Shown: piece by piece, positions 11,771 through 23,413 of the stretch
Position numbering within the stretch: the stretch's first letter is position 1
How the letters are laid out: each line of letters starts with the position of its first letter
Origin: Vicia villosa
Taxonomy: Eukaryota > Streptophyta > Magnoliopsida > Fabales > Fabaceae
Length of the DNA: 64,000 bases
Direction: 5' to 3'
NCBI RefSeq assembly: GCF_029867415.1
Contig: NC_081185.1
Coordinates: forward strand, 125,773,174-125,837,173
The notes under the pieces: generated by a model
The model's database searches: none
The model's input: only the letters and a program-made list of their open reading frames with translations
What the model was told of the DNA's origin: nothing
Made by a program: the position numbers and the translations under genes

Positions 11771-14700
11771 ATGGCCGGAAGAGGGGGAAGAAATGACGAC
11801 GCGATCGCTGAGACTCTGGGCATGATTGCTGGTGTGTTGGGAGGGAATGCCAATGGAGCTGGTATTGGTGCTGACAGGCAGCTGAATAGCTTTCAGAGGA
11901 ACAATCCTCCTTTGTTCAAAGGCACGCACGATCCCGAAGGCGCTCAGAAGTGGCTGAAGGAAATTGAAAGGATCTTTAGGGTGATCGATTGTGCTGAAAA
12001 TCTGAAGGTGAGGTACGGGACTCACATGCTGTCTGAAGAAGCTGATGATTGGTGGATGGCTAGTAGAGATGAACTGGAATCTGCAGGTGTAGCGATTACT
12101 TGGGCTGTGTTCAAGAGAGAATTCTTGCGGAGGTACTTTCCTGAGGATGTTAGAGGCAGGAAAGAGATTGAATTTTTGGAGCTGACACAAGGTAACATGA
12201 CTGTGCCAGAGTATGCGTCCAAGTTTGTGGAGCTAGCAAAGTATTATGTTCACTATAACAATGATGAAGCGAGCGAATTTTCGAAGTGTGTTAAGTTCGA
12301 GAATGGTCTCCGTGATGAAATTAAGCAGGGAATCAGGTACCAAAGGATTCGTCGGTTTGCTGATCTGGTAGATTGTAGTAGAATCTACGAAGAGGACAAC
12401 CTGAAGCTGAAGTCGTCTCACTCCCGTGAGTTAGTTGACAAGAAAGGGAAGAAGCCTATGGACCGTGGTAAACCATATGGTAGAGGTAATTATAAAGCTG
12501 GAAGCTGGAAGAAGCCTAGTGGGGGAGACTCTAGTGCTCCTGTTAAGTGCTTTAAGTGTGGGGAACCTGGACATCGTGTTCACGAGTGCAAAAGTGAAGA
12601 GAAGAAGTGCTACCGGTGTGGTAAAGCAGGCCACATTGCTGCTGACTGCAAGGGAAGGACTGTGACTTGTTATAACTGTGGTGAAGAGGGCCATATCAGT
12701 CCACAGTGTCCTAAGCCAAAGAAGAATCAAACTGGGGGTAAAGTTTTCGCTTTATCAGGTTCAGAGACTACTCCGGAGGATCGATTGATTAAAGGTACGT
12801 GTTTTATCCATGGCACTCCTTTAATTGCAATAATAGATACTGGAGCAACTCACTCGTTTATTTCATTGGATTGTGCTAAACGTCTGAACTTGGAAATATC
12901 TGATATTCATGGAAGTATGATCATTGACACTCCTGCGTCGGGTTCAGTGACTACTTCGTTTGCCTGTTTGAACTGTCCAATTGATATTTTTGGTAGAGAG
13001 TTCGGAATGGATTTAGTATGCCTTCCGTTGGAACAACTTGATGTCATCCTGGGTATGAATTGGTTGCAATTTAATCGGGTTCATATCAACTGTTTCACGA
13101 AGACAGTTATTTTTCCTGAAGATGTCCGAGTCGAGGATTTAGCAATGACTGCTAGACAAGTGGATGAAGCCATGAAGGACGGGGCCGCCGTGTTTATGTT
13201 GATTGCATCCATGGAAGTGAAGAAGAAAGCGGTGAGTAGTAATTTACCAGTAGTATGTGAATTTCCAGAAGTTTTTCCAGAAGATGTAAGAGAGTTACCG
13301 CCAGAGAGGGAGGTAGAATTTGCTATTGAGTTAGTCCCTGGGACTAGTCCGGTGTCGATGGCGCCGTATCGTATGTCGGCATCTGAATTAGCAGAATTAA
13401 AGAGTCAACTGGAAGAGTTACTGGAAAAAGAATTCATTCGTCCTAGTGTGTCGCCGTGGGGTGCGCCGGTGTTGTTGGTAAAGAAGAAAGAAGGCTCTAT
13501 GAGACTGTGTGTGGATTATAGACAGCTGAATAAAGTTACTATCAAGAATCGGTATCCATTACCGAGGATTGATGATTTAATGGATCAACTGGTTGGTGCG
13601 AGTGTGTTTAGCAAAATTGACTTGAGGTCGGGATATCATCAGATCCGGGTGAAGACGGACGATATTCAGAAGACAGCATTTAGAACAAGGTATGGTCATT
13701 ACGAGTATACAGTGATGCCATTTGGAGTAACTAATGCGCCGGGGGTTTTCATGGAATATATGAATAGGATCTTCCATCCTTATTTGGATCAGTTTGTGGT
13801 GGTATTTATCGATGACATTCTAATATATTCTAAGAGTGAAGAAGAACATGCAGAGCATCTGAGAGTGGTATTAGAACTACTGAAGGAAAAGAAACTTTAT
13901 GCGAAACTGTCAAAGTGTGAGTTCTGGCTAAGTGAAGTAAGCTTTCTTGGGCATGTAATTTCTGAAGATGGTATTGCCGTTGACCCAACGAAAATAGAAG
14001 CAGTGTCTCAATGGGAAGCTCCGAAGTCAGTTTCCGAAATCCGTAGTTTCCTTGGTCTTGCGGGCTACTACAGAAAGTTCATTGAAGGTTTCTCGAAGTT
14101 AGCGTTACCGTTAACTAAGTTGACTAGGAAGGGTCAAGCATTCATCTGGGATTCGAAATGTGAAGAAGGATTTCAAGAATTGAAAAGGAGATTGACTAGT
14201 GCACCGATCTTGATTTTGCCGAATCCGGCGGAATCTTTTGTTGTATATTGCGATGCTTCATTGTTGGGATTAGGAGGTGTACTAATGCAGAATCAACAGG
14301 TAGTCGCGTATGCGTCGAGGCAACTCAAGGTACATGAGAGAAACTATCCGACTCATGACTTAGAGTTGGCAGCAGTGGTATTTGTGTTGAAATTGTGGAG
14401 ACACTATCTGTATGGTTCGAGGTTTGAAGTGTTTAGTGACCACAAGAGCCTGAAGTATCTATTTGATCAAAAAGAGCTGAATATGAGGCAAAGGAGATGG
14501 TTAGAATTTCTCAAGGATTATGATTTTGAACTGAATTACCATCCGGGTAAAGCAAATGTTGTTGCCGATGCTTTGAGTAGGAAGTCCTTGCATATGTCTA
14601 TGCTTATGGCGAGAGAATTGGATTTAATTGAACAATTCCGAGATTTGAGTTTAGTATGCGAAGACACTCCTGTCAGTGTTAAGTTGGGCATGCTGAAGTT

Positions 14701-16138
14701 GACTAGTGGCATTCTGGAAGAGATTCGGGAAGGTCAGAAAGTTGATGTAGAGTTAGTGGATAAATTGACTCTAGTTAACCAAGGCAAGGGAGGTGAATTC
14801 AGAATCGACGAGAATGGTATTATAAGGTTTGGTAATCGTGTTTGTGTTCCTAATGTTTCTGAATTGAGGAAGAGTATTCTCGAAGAAGGACATCGTAGTG
14901 GATTGAGTATACATCCTGGTGCGACCAAGATGTATCATGATTTGAAGAAGCTGTTTTGGTGGCCTGGAATGAAGAAAGAAATAGCTGAATTCGTCTATGC
15001 TTGTTTAATTTGTCAGAAGTCGAAGGTTGAGCATCAGAAACCATATGGAGCTATGCAACCGTTATTTATTCCGGAATGGAAGTGGGATAGTATATCTATG
15101 GATTTTGTTTCTGGATTGCCGAGAACGGTGAAGAACTATGAAGCCATTTGGGTCATAGTGGATAGGTTGACTAAGTCTGCTCACTTTATACCAATGAGAA
15201 TGGATTACCCAATGGAGAAGCTGGCTCAATTGTACATTGAGAAGATAGTGAGTTTACATGGTATTCCTTCGAGTATCGTGTCAGATAGAGATCCAAGGTT
15301 TACATCCAAATTCTGGGAAGGTTTGCAGAAGGCTTTGGGTACTAAGCTGAGATTGAGTTCTGCTTATCATCCGCAGACGGACGGACAGACAGAAAGAACC
15401 ATCCAATCGCTAGAGGATTTATTGCGTGCTTGTGTGTTGGAAAGAGGTGGTACTTGGGATAGTTATCTACCCTTGATCGAATTTACCTACAATAATAGTT
15501 TTCACTCGAGCATTGGTATGGCTCCGTTTGAAGCTTTGTATGGTAGGAGATGTAGGACGCCGTTGTGTTGGTATGAAACTGGCGAAAGTGCGGTGATTGG
15601 ACCAGAGATTGTTCAAGAAACGACAGAAAAGATTAAGATGATTCAGGAGAAGATGAAGGCTTCTCAGAGTCGTCAGAAGAGTTATCATGACAAGAGACGG
15701 AGAACTCTTGAGTTTCAGGAAGGAGATCACGTGTTTATGAGAGTTACACCGATGACTGGTATCGGACGAGCTCTAAAGTCAAGGAAATTAACTCCGCGTT
15801 TCATTGGTCCGTTTCAGATTTCAGAAAGAGTGGGAGAGGTGGCGTATCGCATTGCGTTACCACCGACACTTGCGAATCTGCACGATGTATTCCATGTGTC
15901 GCAGTTGAGGAAATACATTGCTGATCCGTCACATGTTATCCAAGTGGATGATGTACAGGTAAAGGATAATCTGACAGTTGAAGCTTTGCCTACGAGGATT
16001 GAAGATCGGAAGGTGAAACAATTGTGTGGCAAGGAGATAGCGTTGGTCAGAGTAGCTTGGGGAGGACCAGCCGGTGGAAATGTTACATGGGAATTGGAGA
16101 TCCAGATGAAGGACTCCTACCCAGAACTCTTTGCCTAA
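11771..16138 (+). CDS. Intact gag-pol polyprotein of the chromovirus, 1455 aa
   Basis: A single frame encodes every function needed for copy-and-paste retrotransposition. Gag spans about residues 45-235. Three CCHC zinc knuckles follow at 260-273, 280-293 and 300-313. The aspartic protease active site DTGATHS is at 356-362. Reverse transcriptase spans about 550-740, with the catalytic FIDD at 679-682. RNase H acidic residues are visible at D828 (YCDAS), E865, D890 and D933. Integrase has an HHCC region (H1048 to C1081) and a D,D(35)E triad at D1111, D1172 and E1208. The last 50 or so residues ([12 protein letters not shown]) look like a reduced chromodomain, as in Tekay/Del elements. No stops or frameshifts are seen, so the element may be autonomous. 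The start ATG 11771 opens the MAGRGGR gag typical of the group. Confidence 0.95.
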   Translation: MAGRGGRNDDAIAETLGMIAGVLGGNANGAGIGADRQLNSFQRNNPPLFKGTHDPEGAQKWLKEIERIFRVIDCAENLKVRYGTHMLSEEADDWWMASRDELESAGVAITWAVFKREFLRRYFPEDVRGRKEIEFLELTQGNMTVPEYASKFVELAKYYVHYNNDEASEFSKCVKFENGLRDEIKQGIRYQRIRRFADLVDCSRIYEEDNLKLKSSHSRELVDKKGKKPMDRGKPYGRGNYKAGSWKKPSGGDSSAPVKCFKCGEPGHRVHECKSEEKKCYRCGKAGHIAADCKGRTVTCYNCGEEGHISPQCPKPKKNQTGGKVFALSGSETTPEDRLIKGTCFIHGTPLIAIIDTGATHSFISLDCAKRLNLEISDIHGSMIIDTPASGSVTTSFACLNCPIDIFGREFGMDLVCLPLEQLDVILGMNWLQFNRVHINCFTKTVIFPEDVRVEDLAMTARQVDEAMKDGAAVFMLIASMEVKKKAVSSNLPVVCEFPEVFPEDVRELPPEREVEFAIELVPGTSPVSMAPYRMSASELAELKSQLEELLEKEFIRPSVSPWGAPVLLVKKKEGSMRLCVDYRQLNKVTIKNRYPLPRIDDLMDQLVGASVFSKIDLRSGYHQIRVKTDDIQKTAFRTRYGHYEYTVMPFGVTNAPGVFMEYMNRIFHPYLDQFVVVFIDDILIYSKSEEEHAEHLRVVLELLKEKKLYAKLSKCEFWLSEVSFLGHVISEDGIAVDPTKIEAVSQWEAPKSVSEIRSFLGLAGYYRKFIEGFSKLALPLTKLTRKGQAFIWDSKCEEGFQELKRRLTSAPILILPNPAESFVVYCDASLLGLGGVLMQNQQVVAYASRQLKVHERNYPTHDLELAAVVFVLKLWRHYLYGSRFEVFSDHKSLKYLFDQKELNMRQRRWLEFLKDYDFELNYHPGKANVVADALSRKSLHMSMLMARELDLIEQFRDLSLVCEDTPVSVKLGMLKLTSGILEEIREGQKVDVELVDKLTLVNQGKGGEFRIDENGIIRFGNRVCVPNVSELRKSILEEGHRSGLSIHPGATKMYHDLKKLFWWPGMKKEIAEFVYACLICQKSKVEHQKPYGAMQPLFIPEWKWDSISMDFVSGLPRTVKNYEAIWVIVDRLTKSAHFIPMRMDYPMEKLAQLYIEKIVSLHGIPSSIVSDRDPRFTSKFWEGLQKALGTKLRLSSAYHPQTDGQTERTIQSLEDLLRACVLERGGTWDSYLPLIEFTYNNSFHSSIGMAPFEALYGRRCRTPLCWYETGESAVIGPEIVQETTEKIKMIQEKMKASQSRQKSYHDKRRRTLEFQEGDHVFMRVTPMTGIGRALKSRKLTPRFIGPFQISERVGEVAYRIALPPTLANLHDVFHVSQLRKYIADPSHVIQVDDVQVKDNLTVEALPTRIEDRKVKQLCGKEIALVRVAWGGPAGGNVTWELEIQMKDSYPELFA

Positions 16139-16168
16139 GGTATGTTTTCGAGGACGAAAACTTTTCTA

Positions 16169-16180
16169 GTGGGGGAGAGT
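16169..16180 (+). other. Polypurine tract
   Basis: GTGGGGGAGAGT directly before the right LTR, the expected primer for plus-strand DNA synthesis. Confidence 0.85.
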
Positions 16181-17976
16181 TGTAACACCCCATAAAATTC
16201 TTTATTTAATTTAATTAATTTTTTATTAAATATTAGAATTAAGTGGAATTATTTGGGAATAGGAATGAAATAAGGCTAATGGGCCAGTGTTGCAAGTAGT
16301 AGTTGGGGGGGTGTATCAGTTGCAAAGCCCTTTTCTAAAATAAAGTTATATTTTCATAAAATAGAATAGAGGAGTATTTTGTGAAAAGAGAACAAAAGAA
16401 GGGAGCAGAAGAGTTGAACGTGAGATTGGGAGAAGAGCAAGTGCGAAGAGGAAGAGAATTCAAGAATTCGACATCGAGGTAAGGGGGGATTCTTCTCATT
16501 AACCTCTATTATGGGATGTATGAATGATTCGATGGAATTTGTATGTTAGGATTTCGAATTGGATTATATGTCGGGTTTGGGGTTTTGGGGTTTATAGAAC
16601 TTTGATGCAATTTAGGTTGTGAATGATGATTGGTGATGAACAATGATGTTAAACCTGATTAGAAGTATGTGTAAACGTGCATTTTGTGTCGTATGTGTGG
16701 TTTATTCTGCTGAAACTCGTACTGGTATGATTTGAGAGTATTTGGGAGGCATAGAATGCTGTTTTCTGCAGGTTGCGATTTCTGAAATCACCGGTTCGCG
16801 CCGCGTGCACAGGGTGGCGCCGCGAACAGGTGGACTGAATGGCAAGATGTTTTGATACGCACAGGTCGCGCCGCGTACCTGTGTTGGCGCCGCGAAGGCG
16901 TAACTTTTCCTCGCGTCGCGCCGCGTGTAGGGGTTGGCGCCGCGAAGGCGTAATTTTTCCTCGTTTCGCGCCGCGTGTGGATGTTGGCGCCGCGTGCTGT
17001 GCTGTTTGAGATTTTTGTTAAAGTTTAACGGTGTATAACTTTTTAACTGTTAGTCTGTTTGATATGTTGTTTCGAACATAGTGAGACTAATTCAGTGAGA
17101 TATGCAATAAAACAGTGTTTGAGTTGTGACTCGAATTTAATTTAAACACTTGATTTAATTGGTTGTGGTGGATTATATTGTTATTGCATTGGTTGATGAT
17201 TATGATATCTGGTTGAATAATGTTGATGATGAGCATGTTATGGTTGATACATGCATTTCATAATCATGTTGCGGGCTGTATCCCTTATGGTGGTGGGACA
17301 GCGGTAGCTAATTCCCATTGTGTGGAATTGGTGAGAGAAGTAGCCGAATCTTTATGGTGGTGGATCGGTGAGATGGGTTATCCCATGTTTGGTACCACAT
17401 GCATTTAGTTGCATTGCATTAGGTTGTTGTGTATAATTGTAACATGAATGGAAGTTGTCCAATGTTATGATTTGTGTGTATTTGGTATGAATGTTGCTAT
17501 ATTATCTGAATATAATTGATTTGGGTGAATAATGTATGGATGAAGTTGTATTGTTTATATACCTATAACATTTGTTAATGCGAATGAAACTCACCCTTAC
17601 TGTTGTTATTTTTCAGGTTGAGGAGTAGCTTGTGTACTTGGTGAGGATTAGCTCGTCAAGTAGTTCTTTAGAGTCGGTTGGGTCAGTGTCATGCTCTGGT
17701 CGTGTAACACCGGGAACGTTATTTTAGGATTGGCTGATAAACTTCTGTTTTGTTTATGGTTTATGGTTGAATTATGAGTCTTCGACTCCAGATGTTTGAT
17801 TATTCAGTTGTTAAGAATATTCCGCTGTGTTAACATGCTACCTGAATAATTTTTGGTTTATCGTTCCTTTATGGCATGACATGAATATTGTTTATTTTGT
17901 TGGCGTTGTAATACTCTTCTTCATGTTTTACTCTGATTTTAATGTTAATTTCCGCGGGGTTTAGAAGGGTGTTACA
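16181..17976 (+). repeat. 3' LTR of the chromovirus
   Basis: Same length (1796 bp) as the left LTR, offset exactly 6342 bp, and it reads the same wherever I compared. Confidence 0.93.
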
Positions 17977-18460
17977 ACATCTACGCCCAACTATATGAAA
18001 ATCAAGAAAACTTTGAGAAACTTCATGTCTCACTTGTTCCATCACTTAGCGGTATCGCCCCGTTTTCGAAGTGGATGTCATTCCCCGATATGGGCCATAT
18101 AACAGCAAGTGCGTACGATCGAGTGTGTGTCGATTTGATGAGATTTGGACTATGTGAGACATTCTTTCCACTTCATAGCCGACCGCCATTGGAGGCGTCG
18201 AGCCGCATCATATGTATCGGGTATCTAAGATCGCGCCACTTCGTGCAAGTTTTTTTGAAACCGGGGTGTCCTATACCGGCTACTTCTTGTCAATGGACAA
18301 CACATCATACAAATGAGGCGGAAACTTGGCCGGATACTTTCGTTTCAAGAATGGCGGAGTTTGAAGAAATGATGAGGCAAGAGCGTGAGGACAATAGAGA
18401 GCGGTCGAAGAACATACTGATTTTAGACTTAAGCTCCACCGATTGGTTCGGCGAATTTTA
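17977..18460 (+). pseudogene. MULE-1 OTU-like domain, C-terminal part
   Basis: Continues the MULE-1 protein directly after the Ty3 insertion; the duplicated ACATC carries the last codons. The region includes a hydrophobic block before SRHFVQVFLKPGCPIP (18230-18280), where the His of HF is the likely third catalytic residue of the OTU fold. A charged helix FEEMMRQEREDNRERSK and a TAG at 18458 close it. OTU enzymes remove ubiquitin; in MULEs the role is not established. No stops lie within this part. It is untranslatable as a fusion because of the upstream lesions and the inserted element. Confidence 0.7.
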
Positions 18461-18681
18461 GTTTTAACCGGACCGTTTTTTTTGTTATTACCACTGCGTG
18501 TCATTTTTTGTATGTGTTGTCGTTTACCATGTAAAATCAAACCGATTCAATACATATATAATATAAGTATGTTTAATATTGTCATTGCCTATTTTGTGCC
18601 TATTTTGTATGCATTTGTTATTGTATCCCAAAACAGAATGCAATGCACAAAATCTGAATTTTCACCTCTGTTTCTGCATAA

Positions 18682-19519
18682 TTCGGAAGTTCATTTCCGA
18701 AATATACATGTTTTTAGACTAATTTCGGAAGTTCATTTCCGAAACATCCCATAAATGCAAGATAAGGTTTGTTGGGCCATTATTACTCCAATAAGTCTAT
18801 ATATACAACACACTCTTCTTCATCCTCTTCACACCACAAAACATAAATGACACAAACCTACCTCCACCTAGCATTCATCTACTTCACCAGTGGCTACCCG
18901 ATGCTGCACCAATTCTGCTTCTCGCACGACACGTCGTTTGCGGAATTGATAACGTCGCTCAACACGCTATTGCAATATCCGGAAAATCAGAAGGTTATCA
19001 AGCTTGAGTACTGCTCGCCATCTCTTAATGATGACGGAGACGTTGAGTTCACCTTATTCGAGGTCAAGAACGACGACGATTTAGCGGTTTTGTGGACAAC
19101 TTTCGTACAATTTTCTTCGAAGGGTCCGATCGAGTTGGATGCGAAACTTCAAAGATCGGGGGCCGACGTTATCAAAATGTTGACTCATCCTAACCTACCC
19201 GTGTTTAACAATATGTAACTTTAATCTTATGTAATGTGATCTATGTAATCTTCATCATTTAAATAAATCGAATCATTGTTGTTTGTTATTTTTCTACTGT
19301 CCCAGACCTTATTTCGGAAGTTCATTTCCGAATTCTTCAAAGGGGGATGAATTCGGAGATGCACTTCCGAATTCACCTTTTTTTGGAAAAAAACAATATT
19401 TCAGATGTACATTTCCGAAATCAGTGTTTTTTATAAATAAAAAAATGTTTTCGGAAGTACATTTCTGAAATCACCATTTTTCTCATAAAATAAGTGACTT
19501 CGGAGATGCATTTCCGAAA
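18682..19519. repeat. Right palindrome cluster of MULE-1
   Basis: At least seven palindromes of the TTCGGAAGTTCATTTCCGAA type: 18682-18702, 18722-18743, 19313-19333, 19351-19374, 19398-19421, 19449-19470 and 19498-19519. The last merges into the right TIR, mirroring the left end. Confidence 0.85.
18847..19218 (+). CDS. MULE-1 second ORF, 123 aa, unknown function (PB1-like?)
   Basis: Intact frame from MTQTYLHLAF to PVFNNM, with a TATA-like TATATATAC about 50 bp upstream (near 18797). The composition is globular: a hydrophobic beta-rich N-terminus, an acidic middle (DDGDVEFTLFEVKNDDDL) and a helical tail, with no signal peptide or metal-binding motif. The pattern resembles the small ubiquitin-like or PB1-like domains found at the N-terminus of some plant MuDR-type proteins, but that is a weak match by eye. 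It lies between transposase and right palindromes on the same strand, where other MULEs carry an accessory gene. It has stayed open while the transposase decayed. It could be a detached N-terminal transposase domain or an accessory protein. Confidence 0.65.
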   Translation: MTQTYLHLAFIYFTSGYPMLHQFCFSHDTSFAELITSLNTLLQYPENQKVIKLEYCSPSLNDDGDVEFTLFEVKNDDDLAVLWTTFVQFSSKGPIELDAKLQRSGADVIKMLTHPNLPVFNNM

Positions 19520-19594
19520 CAGGGGGTATTTTGCGAATTTCGCCAGGGGTGACCAAGAAAGTAGGGAGGTGGGTAAAGAAATTTCCAAAAATAA

Positions 19595-19628
19595 TGTAAC
19601 ATATCATGAAAATTTGTATTTCAATAAA

Positions 19629-19681
<53 letters not shown>

Positions 19682-19928
19682 AATATCTATATAAACACAC
19701 ACACACCACACACTTCAGCTCGGTTAGTTTTAGTACCGAGAGGTAAAGTTGAGTGTTTTTCTATTAAATACGAAAATATTGTAGCTGGACTTCGAACCCA
19801 ATGGCAGTACACTTTTTCCCTCAGTTCATCCTTAATCAAGGGGAAAAGTGGAAATATTTTATGACGCCTTTCTAACCGAGGTAAAACTCATTATCCATCC
19901 GAGATAACAGAGGTTTTTCATTGTAGTG
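19595..19928. mobile_element. Right part of the CACTA-like element flanking MULE-1
   Basis: Ends TTTTTCATTGTAGTG; its reverse complement starts CACTACAATGAAAAA. Subterminal repeats CTCGGTTAG..ACCGAGAGGTAA and AACCGAGGTAAAACTC match those after 5656. A TA array lies at 19634-19675. Confidence 0.5.
19634..19675. repeat. (TA)n microsatellite
   Basis: Pure TA run next to the MULE-1 right flank. Confidence 0.95.
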
Positions 19929-20239
19929 ATTCCATTAACAAACTAATCCATAAATTGACCCGGGCCGCCACTCTATATTGCTCCATTGTGGACCTCTACC
20001 ACCCTCATGAACCGCCTACATATAGTTTTGATGCCTTATTTGAATATCCACTGTGACATAAAATCGCGGTAATGTCAATTTACCCATTAACCACCTTACA
20101 AACCTCTGCCAGTTCAAACCTATTGAACCATGTTTATCAATTTCAATCCTTGATTGAACCTTGATCTTGCATCTTACATCCACTTGCTCCAAATCACTTT
20201 TTTTCTACTTTAGTAGTCTAACATGTTAAACCTAATCAA

Positions 20240-20980
20240 GTATGCAAACTTCAAAAGGATGTGAATATGAAAATTCCACCGGGTGCCAAACATGCTAAAC
20301 CTAATCAAGTGTGCAAACTTTTTTAGTAATTTTATGGACTAAAACAAACTACTAGAAAATGACATGAAAGGTTGACTGCATTTCTCATTCAACACCAATA
20401 CAAAAGCTACTGCAAATGTGATTTTGTTTTCCAAGCAGACTCAAACATCATTTACTATAATGTTAGTATATGTAGATGATGTTATTTTAGCAGGAAACTC
20501 CTTTCAAGATATGAAACAAATCAAAGAGAAACTGCACAAAGAATTTAAAATAAAAGACCTAGGATAGTTAAAGTATTTTCTTGGAATTGAAATGGCTCAT
20601 TCCAAACTTGGCATCTCATTGGGTCAAAGAAAATATTGTTTGGATCTTCTGCAAGACTCAGAAATGTCATGTGTCAAACTAGCTTCCATACCATCAAATC
20701 CATCAATAAAATTTCACAAAGATGCAAGTACACCATATAATGACATACCTGCATATAAAAGGCTAGTTGGTTGACTACTCTATGTAAATGCTAAACGGCC
20801 TGACATAACACTATGTATTTCTTCACCAAACCATCGCTACCTCAATTTTTCAATAGCTTGCTGTCCAAGTAAATGCTGTTTGATATCTATCAACCATAAA
20901 CTTGTGGGAGGCTGTTGCAAGATGAAATTTCTTCAAATACAAGCAACATGAAAGAGTCTACTTAGCATGATGAGTTAACA
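20240..20980 (+). pseudogene. Ty1/Copia reverse transcriptase remnant
   Basis: Starts near MKIPPGAKHAKPNQVCKL (20266-20318), a Copia RT hallmark. It continues to the catalytic LVYVDDVILAGN (20464-20498) and FKIKDLG..KYFLGIEMA (20548-20595). Stops and frame changes occur at about 20320, 20567 and 20774. No LTR, integrase or RNase H could be delimited, so this is an internal fragment. Confidence 0.8.
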
Positions 20981-21579
20981 ACACTAACTAACAACTAGTT
21001 ATGACATTGACAATTTTTTAAAATTGTTCATTAATTAAATTTCCTTAAAATTGTTTATGATATTGACTATTTTTTATAAAATATTTTTAACAATTTTATA
21101 TATAAGAATTATAAATTTTATTTTCTCTATTTTGAAAATTTATATGAGCATTTCAAAGAATAAAATCATAAAATTGTGAGACTAATCGTTAAAGAAAAAC
21201 AATTTTAGAAAAATAATGTACACTATTCTTATATTTATCATTATTAATCAAATTAACAAATCATCTTTTTTTTTTATAAATATTAACAACTTTTTATATA
21301 ATTCATCCGATGGATATATGTTAGTACAATATATTTTACATCATTTGATTAATCTAAAATTTAATTGATACAATTAAAATCTAATTGTCATATAATTAAA
21401 AAGAAATATATTTCTTATGTTTCTAGCACTTTTCAATTACTTTTTTGATCAATTTAATTTATTAGAATAATATTTTTTAAGTGGTTAGGAGATTGAATTA
21501 GCTTAAAATTGCATGTTTATGTTAATTATAAGAGCCTCTAAACATTTCGAGACGGCCCTGATAATATGGTTATTCATAA
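20981..21579. other. AT-rich DNA, no gene seen
   Basis: No domain or structured repeat recognised. Confidence 0.6.
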
Positions 21580-22209
21580 GACTATTTACAATGGTTTACA
21601 AATTTAACACTCTACTTTTTCACTTTTTATACTCCACATCATCTTCTCTCTCTTCCACCTAATAATTCAACACACATTCAACTTTTACTCACTACAATAG
21701 TTTTGTTTAATAAAATTCAACACCCTACCCCACTACTTTTATTTCATATTCTTATTTTCTTTTATAATTTTGTTTTATGATTATATATTAAAATTAATTA
21801 TATATTAATATTATTATCAATTAAATTATGAAAAATGATGAATTTTAATATTATTAATTACATATTAATATTATTATCAATTGAAATTATGAAAAATTAT
21901 GAAAAAAGTGGAATTTTTGTGTGTGTCCAAATCAAATGAACCAAGTATCTATTTATAGACAAAAAAATGATGAATTTTGGTGAAAATAAAAATAAATAAA
22001 AATTTATTTACTATAAAATAAATGACATTAAATAATTATCATGAAATAATTTGCTAAAAATATTATGTGGCCCCCACTAATTTTTCATTCAACATGTTGA
22101 ATGTTTTCGACACTAAATAATCCACATCACTTTCAACATATGATTCAACACACCATTGTACCAATTCAACTATTGAAAAAAAAATTCAACACCTCCATTG
22201 TAAATAGTC
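21580..22209. mobile_element. Tourist/PIF-Harbinger-like MITE, TSD TAA
   Basis: Inverted termini GACTATTTACAATGG and CCATTGTAAATAGTC are perfect over 15 bp. TAA flanks both ends (21577-21579 and 22210-22212). No coding capacity; AT-rich interior with repeated AATTCAACA motifs. About 630 bp. Confidence 0.85.
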
Positions 22210-22212
22210 TAA

Positions 22213-23413
22213 CAAGTTAAAAGTAGGGAAAAGGGGGGAAATTTTTCATTGTGACTTGTGAGACATAGTGGGACATTTCTTTTAAGAGTAGGTCATGCCA
22301 TATTGCCATGGTAGTAAATTAGTCACAAATATATGTGCCAAGTACAGACACGTTATAAACGAGTGTTTTCACATGATGAACTTATTGGTGGTTGGAGATT
22401 ATGTAGGGTCGGAAATTGAAATGATTGTGTACGATGAGCATGAAATTGAATCTAACAATTTTGTTCAGTAAAATTCCATTGTCTTTTAAATATTAATTTT
22501 TTTTCTATTCTTTCATAACACGGTCAAAATGTGCAAATATTTAAATAAGGAATTTGAATAAAAAAGAATTATATTTATATAAACATGAAAAGAAATAAGA
22601 AAGATAAAGTAATATATCTATTCATTAACTCTACTCAATAATTTTCTTATTTTTAATTAACATCTAATTTTGTTTTGATATAATTTTATAAAATAATTAT
22701 TTTAATAAATTTAGTTATTGGCTAAATTACTCCCAGGATCCTTTAAGTTATTTAATTATAATAGTTTGGTCATTCATGTTATTTTCACTACAACTAGGTC
22801 CTTTATGTTATCAAATGTGTGCAATATTATCTTTTTTTTAACAAAGAAAATGTGCTAATTGTGTATGCAATTATTTTGAGTGGTATAAAAATGACGAAGT
22901 GCAACCAAAAATATAACAATCAACATTTCTAAATGTTTAAAATGAGAGAAAAATGAGGCAAAAATCATTCAAAAGGACCTAGTTGTTAAAAAAAAACTTA
23001 AAGGACCAACATGTTACAATTAAATAGAGAAAATAGAAGATGTATTCTTCATCTAAAATAATTTTACATTGTCAACTAATTATACATTCTAACAAATCAA
23101 TGATATTTTAAAATTAATTATAAAATTTAATGTCATAGTAATTTTTTATCAGTCGATTGTGTAAAAGTGTGTCTGTTATATTTTTTATTAATATATGAAA
23201 TTTTCTTTTTTTCTAGAAAAAATATTTCAACAAATTGATATTTTATCATTTTAAAGCTTTTTCAAATTGATATTTTATCATTTTAAAGCTTTTTTGTTTT
23301 TTATATGTTATGGCTTTCCTTTTATTATTTTTGTTTTTTTTATGTTACTATTGAAATTAATACTTATATATGAAAAATAATACTGTGTGAGTGACAAGTT
23401 TTCATATGGTATC
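22213..23413. other. AT-rich intergenic DNA with a small duplication
   Basis: No gene. Two adjacent copies of about 34 bp (AAATTGATATTTTATCATT...) lie at 23230-23298. Nothing else recognised. Confidence 0.6.

Larger units (their letters stand above)
9839..17976 (+). mobile_element. Complete Ty3/gypsy chromovirus (Tekay/Del type), TSD ACATC
   Basis: Two equal 1796-bp LTRs (9839-11634 and 16181-17976) start TGTAACACCCC and end GGTGTTACA. The 5-bp duplication ACATC flanks the element at 9834-9838 and 17977-17981. A tRNA-Met primer site follows the left LTR, a purine tract precedes the right one, and a single uninterrupted gag-pol frame lies between. In every stretch I compared, the two LTRs read the same, which points to a very recent insertion. 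The C-terminal chromodomain-like tail and long LTRs suggest the Tekay clade (established clade features; assignment by eye). It sits inside the OTU region of MULE-1. Confidence 0.93.
7009..19586 (+). mobile_element. MULE-1: Mutator-like element with transposase-OTU gene, split by a chromovirus
   Basis: The left end (GAAAATTTCTTTATCCACCT) matches the reverse complement of the right end (GGAAATTTCTTTACCCACCT). The match continues with gaps for about 85 bp into the first CTTCGGAGAT palindrome. The 8-bp AAAAATAA directly precedes (7001-7008) and follows (19587-19594) the element, as expected of a Mutator-type TSD, although it is A-rich. Without the 8.14-kb Ty3 insertion the element is about 4.4 kb. 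In order it holds a palindrome cluster, transposase with OTU domain, a 123-aa second ORF, and a second palindrome cluster. The transposase is broken, so it is probably not autonomous now. Confidence 0.8.

Noticed and set aside
11630..12190. 186-codon minus-strand open frame overlapping gag
   Set aside because: It is the antisense shadow of the strongly coding gag frame and shows no domain.
5653..19931. Treating the outer CACTA ends as one proven element
   Set aside because: The 3-bp flanks (ACG, ATT) do not match, so I report the ends separately with moderate confidence.
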